The notes beneath the pieces were generated by a model. It did no database searches. It worked only from the letters and a program-made list of their open reading frames with translations, and had not been told where the DNA came from. Below, one piece after another: positions 55,099 to 63,183 of a DNA stretch of 64,000 bases. The stretch covers positions 62,001-126,000 of the forward strand of contig NZ_JBQCJW010000008.1 of NCBI RefSeq assembly GCF_051967575.1. Reading direction: 5' to 3'. The position numbers were made by a program, and so were the translations under genes. Position 1 is the stretch's first letter. Each line of letters starts with the position of its first letter. This stretch comes from Solibacillus silvestris_B (GTDB lineage Bacteria > Bacillota > Bacilli > Bacillales_A > Planococcaceae).

Positions 55099-55578
55099 TC
55101 ATTTATGGTACGGTTCTCCCTTAATAATCCGAAAACTGCGGTAAATCTGTTCCACGAGCACCAGCTTCATGAGCTGGTGCGGCAATGTCATCTTGCCGAA
55201 ACACAGCTTTTCATCTGCACGCTTTAATACATCTTCATGTAAACCGAGCGAACCGCCGATAACAAAAGCGACCTTGCTCTTGCCATATGTCATAAGTGCA
55301 TCCAAATCGGCAGCCATTTCTTCGCTCGTTTTCATTTTCCCGTCTAAAGCGAGTGCGATAACATATGTGCCTTCGTTAATTTTTGCAAGGATGCGTTCGC
55401 CTTCTTTCCGTTTCACGATTTCCATATCCGCTTCACTCAATTGCTCCGGCGCCTTTTCATCGGGCACTTCGACTAAATCGATTTTTGCATAGCCGCCTAA
55501 ACGCTTCACATATTCCTCAATGCCCATCTTCAAATATTTTTCCTTAAGTTTGCCGACTGAGATGATTGTAATATTCAC
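55099..55578 (-). CDS. rlmH: 23S rRNA (pseudouridine1915-N3)-methyltransferase
   Basis: A SPOUT methyltransferase acting on Psi1915 of helix 69 in the ribosome. 159 residues, standard length, with the trefoil-knot SAM site VIALALDGK and FVIGGSLGLHEDVLKRAD, ending in GEPYHK. The 3' end is the classical SCC integration site and is duplicated at 53938. It stays intact, as in staphylococci. Start ATG 55578. Confidence 0.98.
   Translation of the reverse strand: MNITIISVGKLKEKYLKMGIEEYVKRLGGYAKIDLVEVPDEKAPEQLSEADMEIVKRKEGERILAKINEGTYVIALALDGKMKTSEEMAADLDALMTYGKSKVAFVIGGSLGLHEDVLKRADEKLCFGKMTLPHQLMKLVLVEQIYRSFRIIKGEPYHK
55103..55119. repeat. Right copy of att-like repeat inside rlmH
   Basis: TTATGGTACGGTTCTCC; it encodes the final residues and part of the stop region of rlmH. 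The following minus-strand bases are ATGATGG, resembling the SCC attachment core of Staphylococcus. Confidence 0.85.
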
Positions 55579-55668
55579 AACTTATCCACCTTTACATTCC
55601 ATTTACAAACAAGTTATCCACAAAAGTTATACACATATCCACAAGTTAAAACTATATATTGTGTAAAG

Positions 55669-55833
55669 TTATTTACTTGATACAATATATGTTGCCTGTT
55701 CTTCACAATAAGAACAAGTTGTTGATAACTTTTCGTCTTCTGTTAAAAAATCCATCATCGGGAATTGTTCCGTCTCTGCGACATGCATATCTAAAGCATG
55801 ATCTATATGGGTTTCACAGCTAAAATTTTTCAT
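55669..55833 (-). CDS. Small CxxH/CxxC protein (YyzF-like)
   Basis: 54 residues. It carries a CETH motif near the N-terminus and a CSYC pair near the C-terminus, forming a likely zinc site. It fits the Bacillus CxxH/CxxC family encoded between rlmH and htrA. Function unknown. Start ATG 55833 with GAAGGA upstream. DnaA boxes flank it on both sides. Confidence 0.85.
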   Translation of the reverse strand: MKNFSCETHIDHALDMHVAETEQFPMMDFLTEDEKLSTTCSYCEEQATYIVSSK

Positions 55834-55916
55834 TTTTAATCCTTCTTTCTTTTCTGAAATTTCCACAAACTTATACACAATTCACAAGATGTTATCCACA
55901 ATCCATTGTAACAAAC

Positions 55917-55961
55917 AAAAAACAGGTAGAAAAGAAAAGCCTTTTTCTTCTCTGCCTGTTG
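55917..55961 (-). terminator. Terminator after htrA
   Basis: Minus strand AACAGGcAGAgAAGAAAA paired with TTTTCTTtTCTaCCTGTT, then TTTT. Confidence 0.85.
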
Positions 55962-55997
55962 TGTATAAAATTATCGTTCTATTCAGTTATCCACAAT

Positions 55998-57290
55998 TTA
56001 TAATTGCGCATTTTCCACTAATTCCAATTGTGCCTCGATAAGCTTGCCTTGTCGGTACACTTTTATTTGCAATGTATCGCCAATCGATTTTTCATTATAT
56101 AAATGTTTACGAAGCTCGATTGCATTTTCAATTTTTTGGCCATCCATTTCCACAATGACATCATATTGCTGCAAGCCAGCTTTCTCTGCAGCCGAGCCGC
56201 GCACAATTTGTGAAATAACGACACCGTTTGTTACTTCTTCAGGCAACTGCAATGTTTGCTGCTGATAATATGCCGGCACTTCTGTTAAATCCACTAAGGA
56301 GATCCCCATCGTTGGACGTTGGACTTCCCCATGCTTCTCCAATTGCTCAATGACCGGAATCGCTGAATTGATCGGAATCGCAAAGCCTAAACCTTCAACA
56401 GATGATTGCGCAATTTTCATTGAGTTAATACCGACCAAATCACCTGCTATATTAATCAATGCACCGCCGGAATTCCCTTGGTTAATCGCCGCATCTGTTT
56501 GCAATACTTCCGTGGACCAGTCTTCCACTCCATCTTCGTTTAAATCGACTGGTACGGAGCGATCTTTACCTGAAATAACGCCTGTCGTAACCGAACCATA
56601 AAAATCCAAGCCTAGCGGGTTCCCGATGGCGATCACCGTTTCACCTTGCTTTAATACGTCCGAATCGCCGAATTGCGCCACTGTTTCAATACCTTCACTT
56701 GGAATCGAAATCACCGCCAAGTCTGTCCACATATCTTCACCGACAAGCTGTGCTTCCACTTTTGACCCATCGTCCAATGTTACTTCTATTTGTTCCGCAC
56801 CTTCCACAACATGATAATTCGTTATAATGAAGGCATGGTCTTTTTCTACTTTATAAACAACACCCGAACCGCTTCCGACAGCTTGGGTTTCGCCTGAGCT
56901 TTGGTTCCAGAAGTTCGGTGCCGCTTTTTGGATATTTGTTATCCCTACAACTGCGCTTGATACTTTTTCTACCGCATTTGTCACATCTGTCGTTACTTCT
57001 GTAGCAGTTTGGCTAATCGTTGTGCCTGATGATCCGTTCGAAACAGAGTTTGTCCCATTAGCACCCGGCAGCTGATTGGCAAGCGACGGCAATAATAGCC
57101 ATAGTAATAATGCACCGACTACAACACCGCTCAAGCCTGATAAAAAGTAGCCGAATTTATTGCCGCCTTTTCTATTTTTTTTGTTTTGGCGCTGCTGTCT
57201 TTCTTCCTCTTCTCTTTTTAAACGAGCCTCAAGCTCTGTGGCACGGTCATATTGAATTTCCTTTTTTTCATCCTCAGGAAAATAACCCAT
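55998..57290 (-). CDS. HtrA-like membrane-anchored serine protease (YycK/HtrC)
   Basis: About 430 residues. A cytoplasmic N-terminus rich in charged residues, one membrane helix (FGYFLSGLSGVVVGALLLWLL, about 50-72), then an S1C protease domain with His in ITNYHVVEG, Asp in WTDLAVIS and Ser in NQGNSGGAL, and a C-terminal PDZ domain. Quality control of envelope proteins. Start chosen at ATG 57290 (AAAGGATG at eight bases); in-frame ATGs lie slightly upstream. A terminator separates it from walJ. Confidence 0.94.
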   Translation of the reverse strand: MGYFPEDEKKEIQYDRATELEARLKREEEERQQRQNKKNRKGGNKFGYFLSGLSGVVVGALLLWLLLPSLANQLPGANGTNSVSNGSSGTTISQTATEVTTDVTNAVEKVSSAVVGITNIQKAAPNFWNQSSGETQAVGSGSGVVYKVEKDHAFIITNYHVVEGAEQIEVTLDDGSKVEAQLVGEDMWTDLAVISIPSEGIETVAQFGDSDVLKQGETVIAIGNPLGLDFYGSVTTGVISGKDRSVPVDLNEDGVEDWSTEVLQTDAAINQGNSGGALINIAGDLVGINSMKIAQSSVEGLGFAIPINSAIPVIEQLEKHGEVQRPTMGISLVDLTEVPAYYQQQTLQLPEEVTNGVVISQIVRGSAAEKAGLQQYDVIVEMDGQKIENAIELRKHLYNEKSIGDTLQIKVYRQGKLIEAQLELVENAQL

Positions 57291-57396
57291 ATCCATCATC
57301 CTTTCGTTACTTTTCATACTGTTAGCATACACATCTAACATTAAAATTAGATGAAAATTGCATAAAACCTACTTAAAAAATCACTGAAAATCCAGC

Positions 57397-57438
57397 CAAA
57401 AAAGGCGTGCTGAAAGTATACACTTTCAACACACCTTA
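57397..57438 (-). terminator. Terminator of the wal operon after walJ
   Basis: Minus strand AAGGtGTGtTGAAAG/CTTTCAgCACgCCTT stem, then TTTTTTT. Confidence 0.9.
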
Positions 57439-57451
57439 TTCTTACCCTTTT

Positions 57452-58240
57452 TTACACTGTTACAAGCTTTGTCGGTTCAACTGCGTCCGTATCGTGCAAA
57501 TGCAAATATTCGCCCGCAATAATTCCGCATGATTGCAATGTTTGCTCAACGCTCATGCGCGCCAAGTCTTTCATATTATTGTCTTTGCTTAAGTGCGCCA
57601 AATATATTTGCGTCGGCTTTTCGGCTACGACATCCGCCATCGCCACTGCTGCATCCTCATTCGAGACATGGCCGACATCCGATAATATGCGGCGCTTAAT
57701 ATTCCAAGGGTACTTACCCATTTGAAGCATGCTTACATCATGATTGCTTTCAAATACATAGGCATCCGCTGCAGCAATATATCCCTTCATACGATCGCTT
57801 ACATAGCCTGTATCTGTAATAACGACAAGCTTTCGTCCATCTTCGTTGAATGTATAAAACATCGGGTCTGCTGCATCGTGGGATACGGCAAATGACTGGA
57901 TATCGAGCCCCCCGAAAGTCTTCACTGTTTCCATATCAAAATCGAAGCACAAATCTGTTGGAATTGTCCCGACCAACCCGTCCATTGCTGTCCATGTTTT
58001 CGCGTTTGCAAAGACAGGGATATTATATTTGCGTGCAATAACACCAAGCCCTTTAATATGGTCACTATGCTCATGCGTTACTAAAATGCCTGATAAATTT
58101 TTCATATCACGATCAATATTAGCAAACAGTTGCTCCATCTTTTTCCCGCTTAATCCTACATCGACTAAAAATGAATGCTCATCATTTTCCACGTAGACAG
58201 CATTGCCAGTACTGCCGCTTGCTAAAACACTAAATCGCAT
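57452..58240 (-). CDS. walJ: WalJ metallo-beta-lactamase-fold protein
   Basis: 262 residues, MBL-fold hydrolase with metal motif THEHSDHIKG near residue 56, plus the Asp in VITDTGYVS and a C-terminal His in IYLAHLSKDNN. Linked to coordination of cell division and DNA replication in the wal locus; RNase or exonuclease activity is suggested for relatives. Last gene of walRKHIJ. Confidence 0.95.
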   Translation of the reverse strand: MRFSVLASGSTGNAVYVENDEHSFLVDVGLSGKKMEQLFANIDRDMKNLSGILVTHEHSDHIKGLGVIARKYNIPVFANAKTWTAMDGLVGTIPTDLCFDFDMETVKTFGGLDIQSFAVSHDAADPMFYTFNEDGRKLVVITDTGYVSDRMKGYIAAADAYVFESNHDVSMLQMGKYPWNIKRRILSDVGHVSNEDAAVAMADVVAEKPTQIYLAHLSKDNNMKDLARMSVEQTLQSCGIIAGEYLHLHDTDAVEPTKLVTV

Positions 58241-58252
58241 TATTAAAACTCC

Positions 58253-59086
58253 TTACTCTTCCAAATCCTCTGTCTGCTCGACAATTTCGGATAAATCATT
58301 TTGGATTTCCACAATCTTCCCCTGAACGGCATTCACGAAATGTATTTCCTCTGTGCCGTCTGCTAACTTCACACGCACTTCCCATGTCGGAGCGAAAACC
58401 TGTGTTTGTGTTAGTTGAACAATTGTTGAATAGCCAAGATTCATATTCAAAATTTGAGAATCCGGTTTCAATAAATTCCTGCCATACAAAATTTGCAACA
58501 CTTGTTTCGATGTTAATAAATTTTGCTGCTTGTCCAATTTCTCATGCTTTTCCAGCATAGTCTGCTCATATGCAATGATGCGATTATCATCATTCCAATA
58601 AATTTTCACATAGCCGCGCACATTGTAATAGAGCGTTAAGTTATTTACCTTCTGGAAAAATGTCGCCTCTTTTTTTTCCTCATCTACATTCCATAAAACA
58701 TAAGAATCCCCTTCATGCACATAGCTGTGAAGAAATTCGGTATAGGGGTCACGTGCCGCATTTTCCTGAAGCTTTACAGGCTTTTCCATCGCCACAACGA
58801 GCTTATTGTCATTTTCGATTGTTGTGATCTGATTTGCAAAGTACGGAACTTCAGATGGGGAAAAATTTTTAATCTGCCCCGAATAATACGCTGCGCTTTC
58901 ATTATTATTCGGAAGTGCAATATACGTAATATTGTCCTCTTTCAAATGTGCCTCAATTTTTGTAGTTTCCCCTAATACCTCGATTTTCCGCCCTTCGTTA
59001 TAACTCTCTAAATACTGGGTATACAAAAAGAGATTCAGTATGAGAAACACCCATATAAAAATAGATTTCGTTCTATTCCAATCCAT
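58253..59086 (-). CDS. yycI: YycI regulator of WalK
   Basis: About 278 residues: one N-terminal membrane helix (KSIFIWVFLILNLFLY) and an extracytoplasmic domain. With YycH it inhibits WalK by membrane contact. Start ATG 59086 lies inside yycH (14-bp overlap) after GGGGGG. The domain is divergent in sequence but in the right position and size. Confidence 0.93.
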   Translation of the reverse strand: MDWNRTKSIFIWVFLILNLFLYTQYLESYNEGRKIEVLGETTKIEAHLKEDNITYIALPNNNESAAYYSGQIKNFSPSEVPYFANQITTIENDNKLVVAMEKPVKLQENAARDPYTEFLHSYVHEGDSYVLWNVDEEKKEATFFQKVNNLTLYYNVRGYVKIYWNDDNRIIAYEQTMLEKHEKLDKQQNLLTSKQVLQILYGRNLLKPDSQILNMNLGYSTIVQLTQTQVFAPTWEVRVKLADGTEEIHFVNAVQGKIVEIQNDLSEIVEQTEDLEE

Positions 59087-60404
59087 CTGTGATCCCCCCT
59101 GCAAGCTCAGGTGAAATGTGTGTCGACTCATTGTTCGAAATGGCAAACCAGCTCGGCTCTAAAATAAATACTTTTTCATCTTCCTTGTCCTGCATTAAAT
59201 AATAGCCGACAACGACTTCATCCACCTCTTTGAATGGATAATCCTCCATTGTAAGAATATACTCTATTGCCTGTTCACCGGATACTAATTTTTTCTGTGC
59301 CCGTTCTGTGGGAATATCCGATTCGATTGAATAATAGGGACGCCGGTAGCGGAAAATCCGGTTTTCTCCCCATGTCGTCAAGATCCGGGTTGTCGTCGTT
59401 TTGCTGTATATTGGATACCCCTGCAAAAACAGCTGGTATTCGGTCATATGCTTTCCGATGTTCATCGTGGAGAAGCGGTAATCCAGCGTAAAGCCGCCAT
59501 GGTCATTTACATAATCAAAGCTGTCCACCAATAATTTTGATGAGGGGATCGGTGCAATGCTTTCTGCAAGCGGGTACACATAATTGAAAATGCGATTCTT
59601 TTTATCTACCGTCATAAACGATATATCATCTGTATACTTTTCAGACTGTTCATTTTCTTCGCTGCGCTGAACAATTTTCGGATTGCTGAAGACGACCGAT
59701 TTAAATACATCCGGCGAAATCTCATCGACCAAATATTTATAGCGCGTCGACAGTATCGGGTTTTGATCTACGTATAAGGAACGTGAAGCTTCGCGCTCTA
59801 TCTCAATGTATGGACTATAATTGCCTGATGGCTCAATCACTTCCGCCAAAAATTGGTCTGTATCCAGCAAATCTGCATATGCTCTAAATAATAATCGCTT
59901 TTCTGTATTTAAAAAGAGCAGCTGCAATTGATTATTCGCGCTTACATTTGACCAGTCTACAATGAGATGTGTAAAGCTTGCATCCAGTACATCGTTATCA
60001 TCGAATGATAATACGTTTGAAAAGACTTGCAACGGTACTTCATCATTGAAAAACATTGTTACACGATTGTTCTTTCTTAAAATTCCATTCATTTTCTGAT
60101 TGGAAAGATTGCTGTCGATCAAATCAAGCTCATACGTTTGCCATGTTCGTAAATAACTGTAGAAATCGTTCAGAACATTCGGAGACACGGTACCGGAAAA
60201 TTGGTCATTTTGGCGGTACAGCAGTCGATATGGCTTGAGCACATCCTGTAATTCCTTTGGCTTTCCGATTAAAACTTCATCGATCTGCGATTCCCCTATC
60301 AATTCATAGTCCGGCTTGTAATTCCAAATAAGAAGGGTAAAGACGATACTCAGTAAAACGAGGAATGCTAATAAAAGTGACTTTATTTGCTCGATATATT
60401 TCAT
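59073..60404 (-). CDS. yycH: YycH regulator of WalK
   Basis: About 443 residues, one membrane helix near residues 8-28 (SLLLAFLVLLSIVFTLLIW) and a large extracytoplasmic part. YycH and YycI hold WalK inactive. The ATG at 60404 overlaps the walK stop (ATGA) with GGGGGATTGGGA upstream. Confidence 0.94.
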   Translation of the reverse strand: MKYIEQIKSLLLAFLVLLSIVFTLLIWNYKPDYELIGESQIDEVLIGKPKELQDVLKPYRLLYRQNDQFSGTVSPNVLNDFYSYLRTWQTYELDLIDSNLSNQKMNGILRKNNRVTMFFNDEVPLQVFSNVLSFDDNDVLDASFTHLIVDWSNVSANNQLQLLFLNTEKRLLFRAYADLLDTDQFLAEVIEPSGNYSPYIEIEREASRSLYVDQNPILSTRYKYLVDEISPDVFKSVVFSNPKIVQRSEENEQSEKYTDDISFMTVDKKNRIFNYVYPLAESIAPIPSSKLLVDSFDYVNDHGGFTLDYRFSTMNIGKHMTEYQLFLQGYPIYSKTTTTRILTTWGENRIFRYRRPYYSIESDIPTERAQKKLVSGEQAIEYILTMEDYPFKEVDEVVVGYYLMQDKEDEKVFILEPSWFAISNNESTHISPELAGGITDGLE

Positions 60405-62236
60405 TCCCAATCCCCCGCTTCATCCAATTCATACGGCAAGGTGAAGAATATCGTAGTACCTTGGCCTTCCTCACTTTCCGCCCAGATTTTTCCGCCATGC
60501 GCTTCAATCATTTCACGTGCAATCGCAAGACCTAAGCCTGTTCCGCCCATCGATCTTGCACGCGCACGGTCTACACGATAGAAACGATCAAAAATCCGCG
60601 CCACATTTTCTTTCGGAATTCCCATACCGTCATCCGATATCATAACGCGCAGCATATTATCATGCACTGTAAAGCCAAAACGAATATTCCCGCCATCTGG
60701 AGAATACTTCAGCGCATTTGAAATAATATTATCGATTACTTGTGTCAACTTATCCGTATCGATTTCAACAAAGTAACTTTTGTCAGGAAGCAGGCGAATA
60801 AACTCTACATTCCGTGACTTCGACATTTCAAAGCGATCAATGATACGGGTAAAGAACTTATTAAATTCCACAACTTCTAAATTCAGCTCATATTCCTGAC
60901 TATCCATTTTCGATAGCTGCAGCAGATCATTCACAAGACGAATCATGCGCTCTGTTTCTGTTTGGGTTACGTTTAAAAATGTAGGCGCAATATGTTCATC
61001 TTGCCAAGCCCCGTCCGCCAATGCTTCTAAATAACTGCGCATTGTTGTAAGCGGTGTACGCAGCTCATGTGATACGTTCGCAACGAATTCACGACGCTCC
61101 ATATCGATTTTCTCCTGCTCGGTAATGTCGTGCAACACGGTAATCAAACCGTTCACAAATCCGGTCTCTTTTTGGATTACTGAAAAGTTCGCACGCAGAA
61201 CATACGGTGCTTCGTACATGCTGAAATCCAGATTCACCGGCTCTTTCATATGGATCAAATCTTCAAAGCTATACTCCTGGTCCAATCTTAATACAGAAGC
61301 TATAGGGCGGTTCAGTGTTGACTCACGCGTATCATGAAGCAAATCTAAAGCAGGTTCATTAATTAATATGATTTTCCCTTTGCGATCGGTCGCAATAACG
61401 CCATCCGTCATATTGCTAAGCACACTCGCCAATTTGCGTCGTTCTGCTTCTGTTGTGGACTGTGCCTCCTGCAAGCGATTTGTTAAGTGATTGAATGCAA
61501 TCGCCAGCTGACCGATTTCATCCGTGCCGTATACCCGCACTTTACGCGAATAATTCCCTTTTGACATCGCTTGCGCTTGTTTTCGCATATCCGATATCGG
61601 GCGGGTAATCGTCCGTGCGACCAATACTCCCAAAATTATCGTAATCGCGAGCGACATCGCAATGCCCGCTGCAAAAATACGATTAATTTCACTTAGCTGC
61701 TCATATACCTTTTCGATATCCGACTGTACATAGATTGCCCCTCTAACTTCTCCATTCGATCCTACTGTGTCGGTAATAGGCAATGCTAATATCCATACCC
61801 TCTGCCCAGTATCCCGGTCAAGGGAAATGCTGTCCAACAATGTTTCAGCAGAGATCGCCTGCCGTATGAGATCTTCATTTGCCCGCTGCCCTACTACGGT
61901 TTGATTGGTGGTGTCAGAAGTGGCCAACACTTTATAGCGATTGTTCACGACATGGATTTTATTGATATCTTCCGTGGAAAACTCCTGTAAAATCGCATTT
62001 AAGCTCTCTTCCAATGAAGGCGACTCATCATTTCTCTCTTTAATCATTTCTTCCCGGATACTATAATGCACAAGCTCGATTCTTTGTCTAATCGAATCCT
62101 GGAAATTCGTTTTTAAATTCGTCTCAAGCTGCTTGGAAAAATAGATGCCAATAATTTGAAGTGCAATAATGATTAATAGCACATAAATTAATACAAGCTT
62201 TACATGGATGGACTTAAAAAAGCTCACTTTTTGCAT
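60401..62236 (-). CDS. walK: Cell-wall sensor histidine kinase WalK
   Basis: 611 residues: two membrane helices (about 12-32 and 185-204) around an extracytoplasmic PAS-like domain, HAMP (ARTITRPISDMRKQAQAM), cytoplasmic PAS with the VIATDRKGKIILINEPAL block, HisKA with FVANVSHELRTPL, and HATPase with NIISNALKYSPDGG and GMGIPKENVARIFDRFYR. Essential in most Firmicutes. Five bases downstream of walR. Confidence 0.98.
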   Translation of the reverse strand: MQKVSFFKSIHVKLVLIYVLLIIIALQIIGIYFSKQLETNLKTNFQDSIRQRIELVHYSIREEMIKERNDESPSLEESLNAILQEFSTEDINKIHVVNNRYKVLATSDTTNQTVVGQRANEDLIRQAISAETLLDSISLDRDTGQRVWILALPITDTVGSNGEVRGAIYVQSDIEKVYEQLSEINRIFAAGIAMSLAITIILGVLVARTITRPISDMRKQAQAMSKGNYSRKVRVYGTDEIGQLAIAFNHLTNRLQEAQSTTEAERRKLASVLSNMTDGVIATDRKGKIILINEPALDLLHDTRESTLNRPIASVLRLDQEYSFEDLIHMKEPVNLDFSMYEAPYVLRANFSVIQKETGFVNGLITVLHDITEQEKIDMERREFVANVSHELRTPLTTMRSYLEALADGAWQDEHIAPTFLNVTQTETERMIRLVNDLLQLSKMDSQEYELNLEVVEFNKFFTRIIDRFEMSKSRNVEFIRLLPDKSYFVEIDTDKLTQVIDNIISNALKYSPDGGNIRFGFTVHDNMLRVMISDDGMGIPKENVARIFDRFYRVDRARARSMGGTGLGLAIAREMIEAHGGKIWAESEEGQGTTIFFTLPYELDEAGDWE

Positions 62237-62241
62237 GTAAT

Positions 62242-62955
62242 TTACTCCTGCTCAGGATTTCTTAAGTAATAGCCGACCCCTCGTCTTGTCACAATCCATA
62301 ATGGATGGCTTGGATTATCCTCAATTTTTTCGCGTAAACGCCGAATTGTCACATCCACTGTGCGCACATCACCGAAATAATCGTAGCCCCATACCGTTTG
62401 CAGCAGGTGCTCGCGCGTCATTACTTGGCCGATATGTTTCGCTAAATAATGCAATAGCTCGAATTCGCGGTGTGTTAATTCAATTGCCTCATCGCGCTTC
62501 AATACTAAATAAGCGTCAGGTTGGATCGTCAATGAGCCAACAACGATATCATTTGTTTCGGCTGTTGCTTCCTCTACTTGAGCCGGCACATTTAATCTGC
62601 GCATATTTGCCTTCACACGTGCAATGAGCTCACGCGTGCTAAATGGCTTCGTCACATAATCATCCGCGCCCATCTCAAGACCTAAAACTTTATCAATCTC
62701 CGAGCCTTTTGCGGTTAGCATAATAATCGGGAAATCGTATTTTTTTCGTACTTCACGGCATACTTCCATGCCATCGCGTTTTGGCAGCATAATATCCAAC
62801 AACATTAAATCTGGCTGTTCTTCTTCTACCTTTTGCAATGCCTCGTCTCCATCGTATGCACATATCACACGGTAACCTTCTTTAATTAAATTAAATTGCA
62901 GAATATCTGCAATCGGCTTTTCATCGTCTACAACTAAAATTGTTTTATCCATCAT
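62242..62955 (-). CDS. walR: Response regulator WalR
   Basis: 237 residues, OmpR family. The receiver domain has VVDDEKP, the phospho-acceptor Asp in LMLLDIMLPKRDG and Lys in DDYVTKPF. The winged-helix C-terminus contains RTVDVTIRRLREKIE. Controls autolysins and cell-wall turnover. Start ATG 62955 with GAGG five bases upstream; an adjacent in-frame ATG at 62952 is possible. Confidence 0.98.
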   Translation of the reverse strand: MMDKTILVVDDEKPIADILQFNLIKEGYRVICAYDGDEALQKVEEEQPDLMLLDIMLPKRDGMEVCREVRKKYDFPIIMLTAKGSEIDKVLGLEMGADDYVTKPFSTRELIARVKANMRRLNVPAQVEEATAETNDIVVGSLTIQPDAYLVLKRDEAIELTHREFELLHYLAKHIGQVMTREHLLQTVWGYDYFGDVRTVDVTIRRLREKIEDNPSHPLWIVTRRGVGYYLRNPEQE

Positions 62956-63143
62956 GTATTCCTCTTTTCCTATGAAATTCTATATAAATGAAAGGATATC
63001 TTTATTTTTACTATTCCTACTCTATCACGGTTTGCCGTTTGGTGCATTATACAGATATTTTTCCCAAATTATTTTCCGGGAAATATTCCTTATATTTAAC
63101 AATATTTTATAATTTTTTTTCACATCTCCTTGATCGCTATATG

Positions 63144-63178
63144 AAAGAAAAAGCAGCCCAGCTTTTGCTTGGACTGCT
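63144..63178 (-). terminator. Terminator after the M23 hydrolase
   Basis: Minus strand AGCAGTCCAAGC/GCTGGGCTGCT stem with loop AAAA, then TTTTTC. Confidence 0.88.
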
Positions 63179-63183
63179 AAAAT

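Larger units (their letters stand above)
53938..55119. mobile_element. Small SCC-like integrated element carrying rhuM
   Basis: Two 17-bp direct repeats with 1165-bp period bracket a single gene. SCC elements integrate at the 3' end of rlmH (orfX) via Ccr serine recombinases, leaving such repeats. No ccr gene lies between them, so this would be a pseudo-SCC mobilised in trans or a deletion remnant. The mechanism is inferred from repeat and target. Confidence 0.7.
55582..55995. other. Cluster of DnaA boxes around the CxxH/CxxC gene
   Basis: Six exact TTATNCACA boxes: 55614-55622, 55627-55635, 55871-55879, 55892-55900, 55987-55995 on plus and 55960-55968 on minus. Two one-mismatch copies lie at 55582-55590 and 55635-55643. 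As I recall, B. subtilis has a DnaA-box cluster beside yydA (rlmH), so this may be the equivalent non-oriC DnaA site. Confidence 0.8.
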
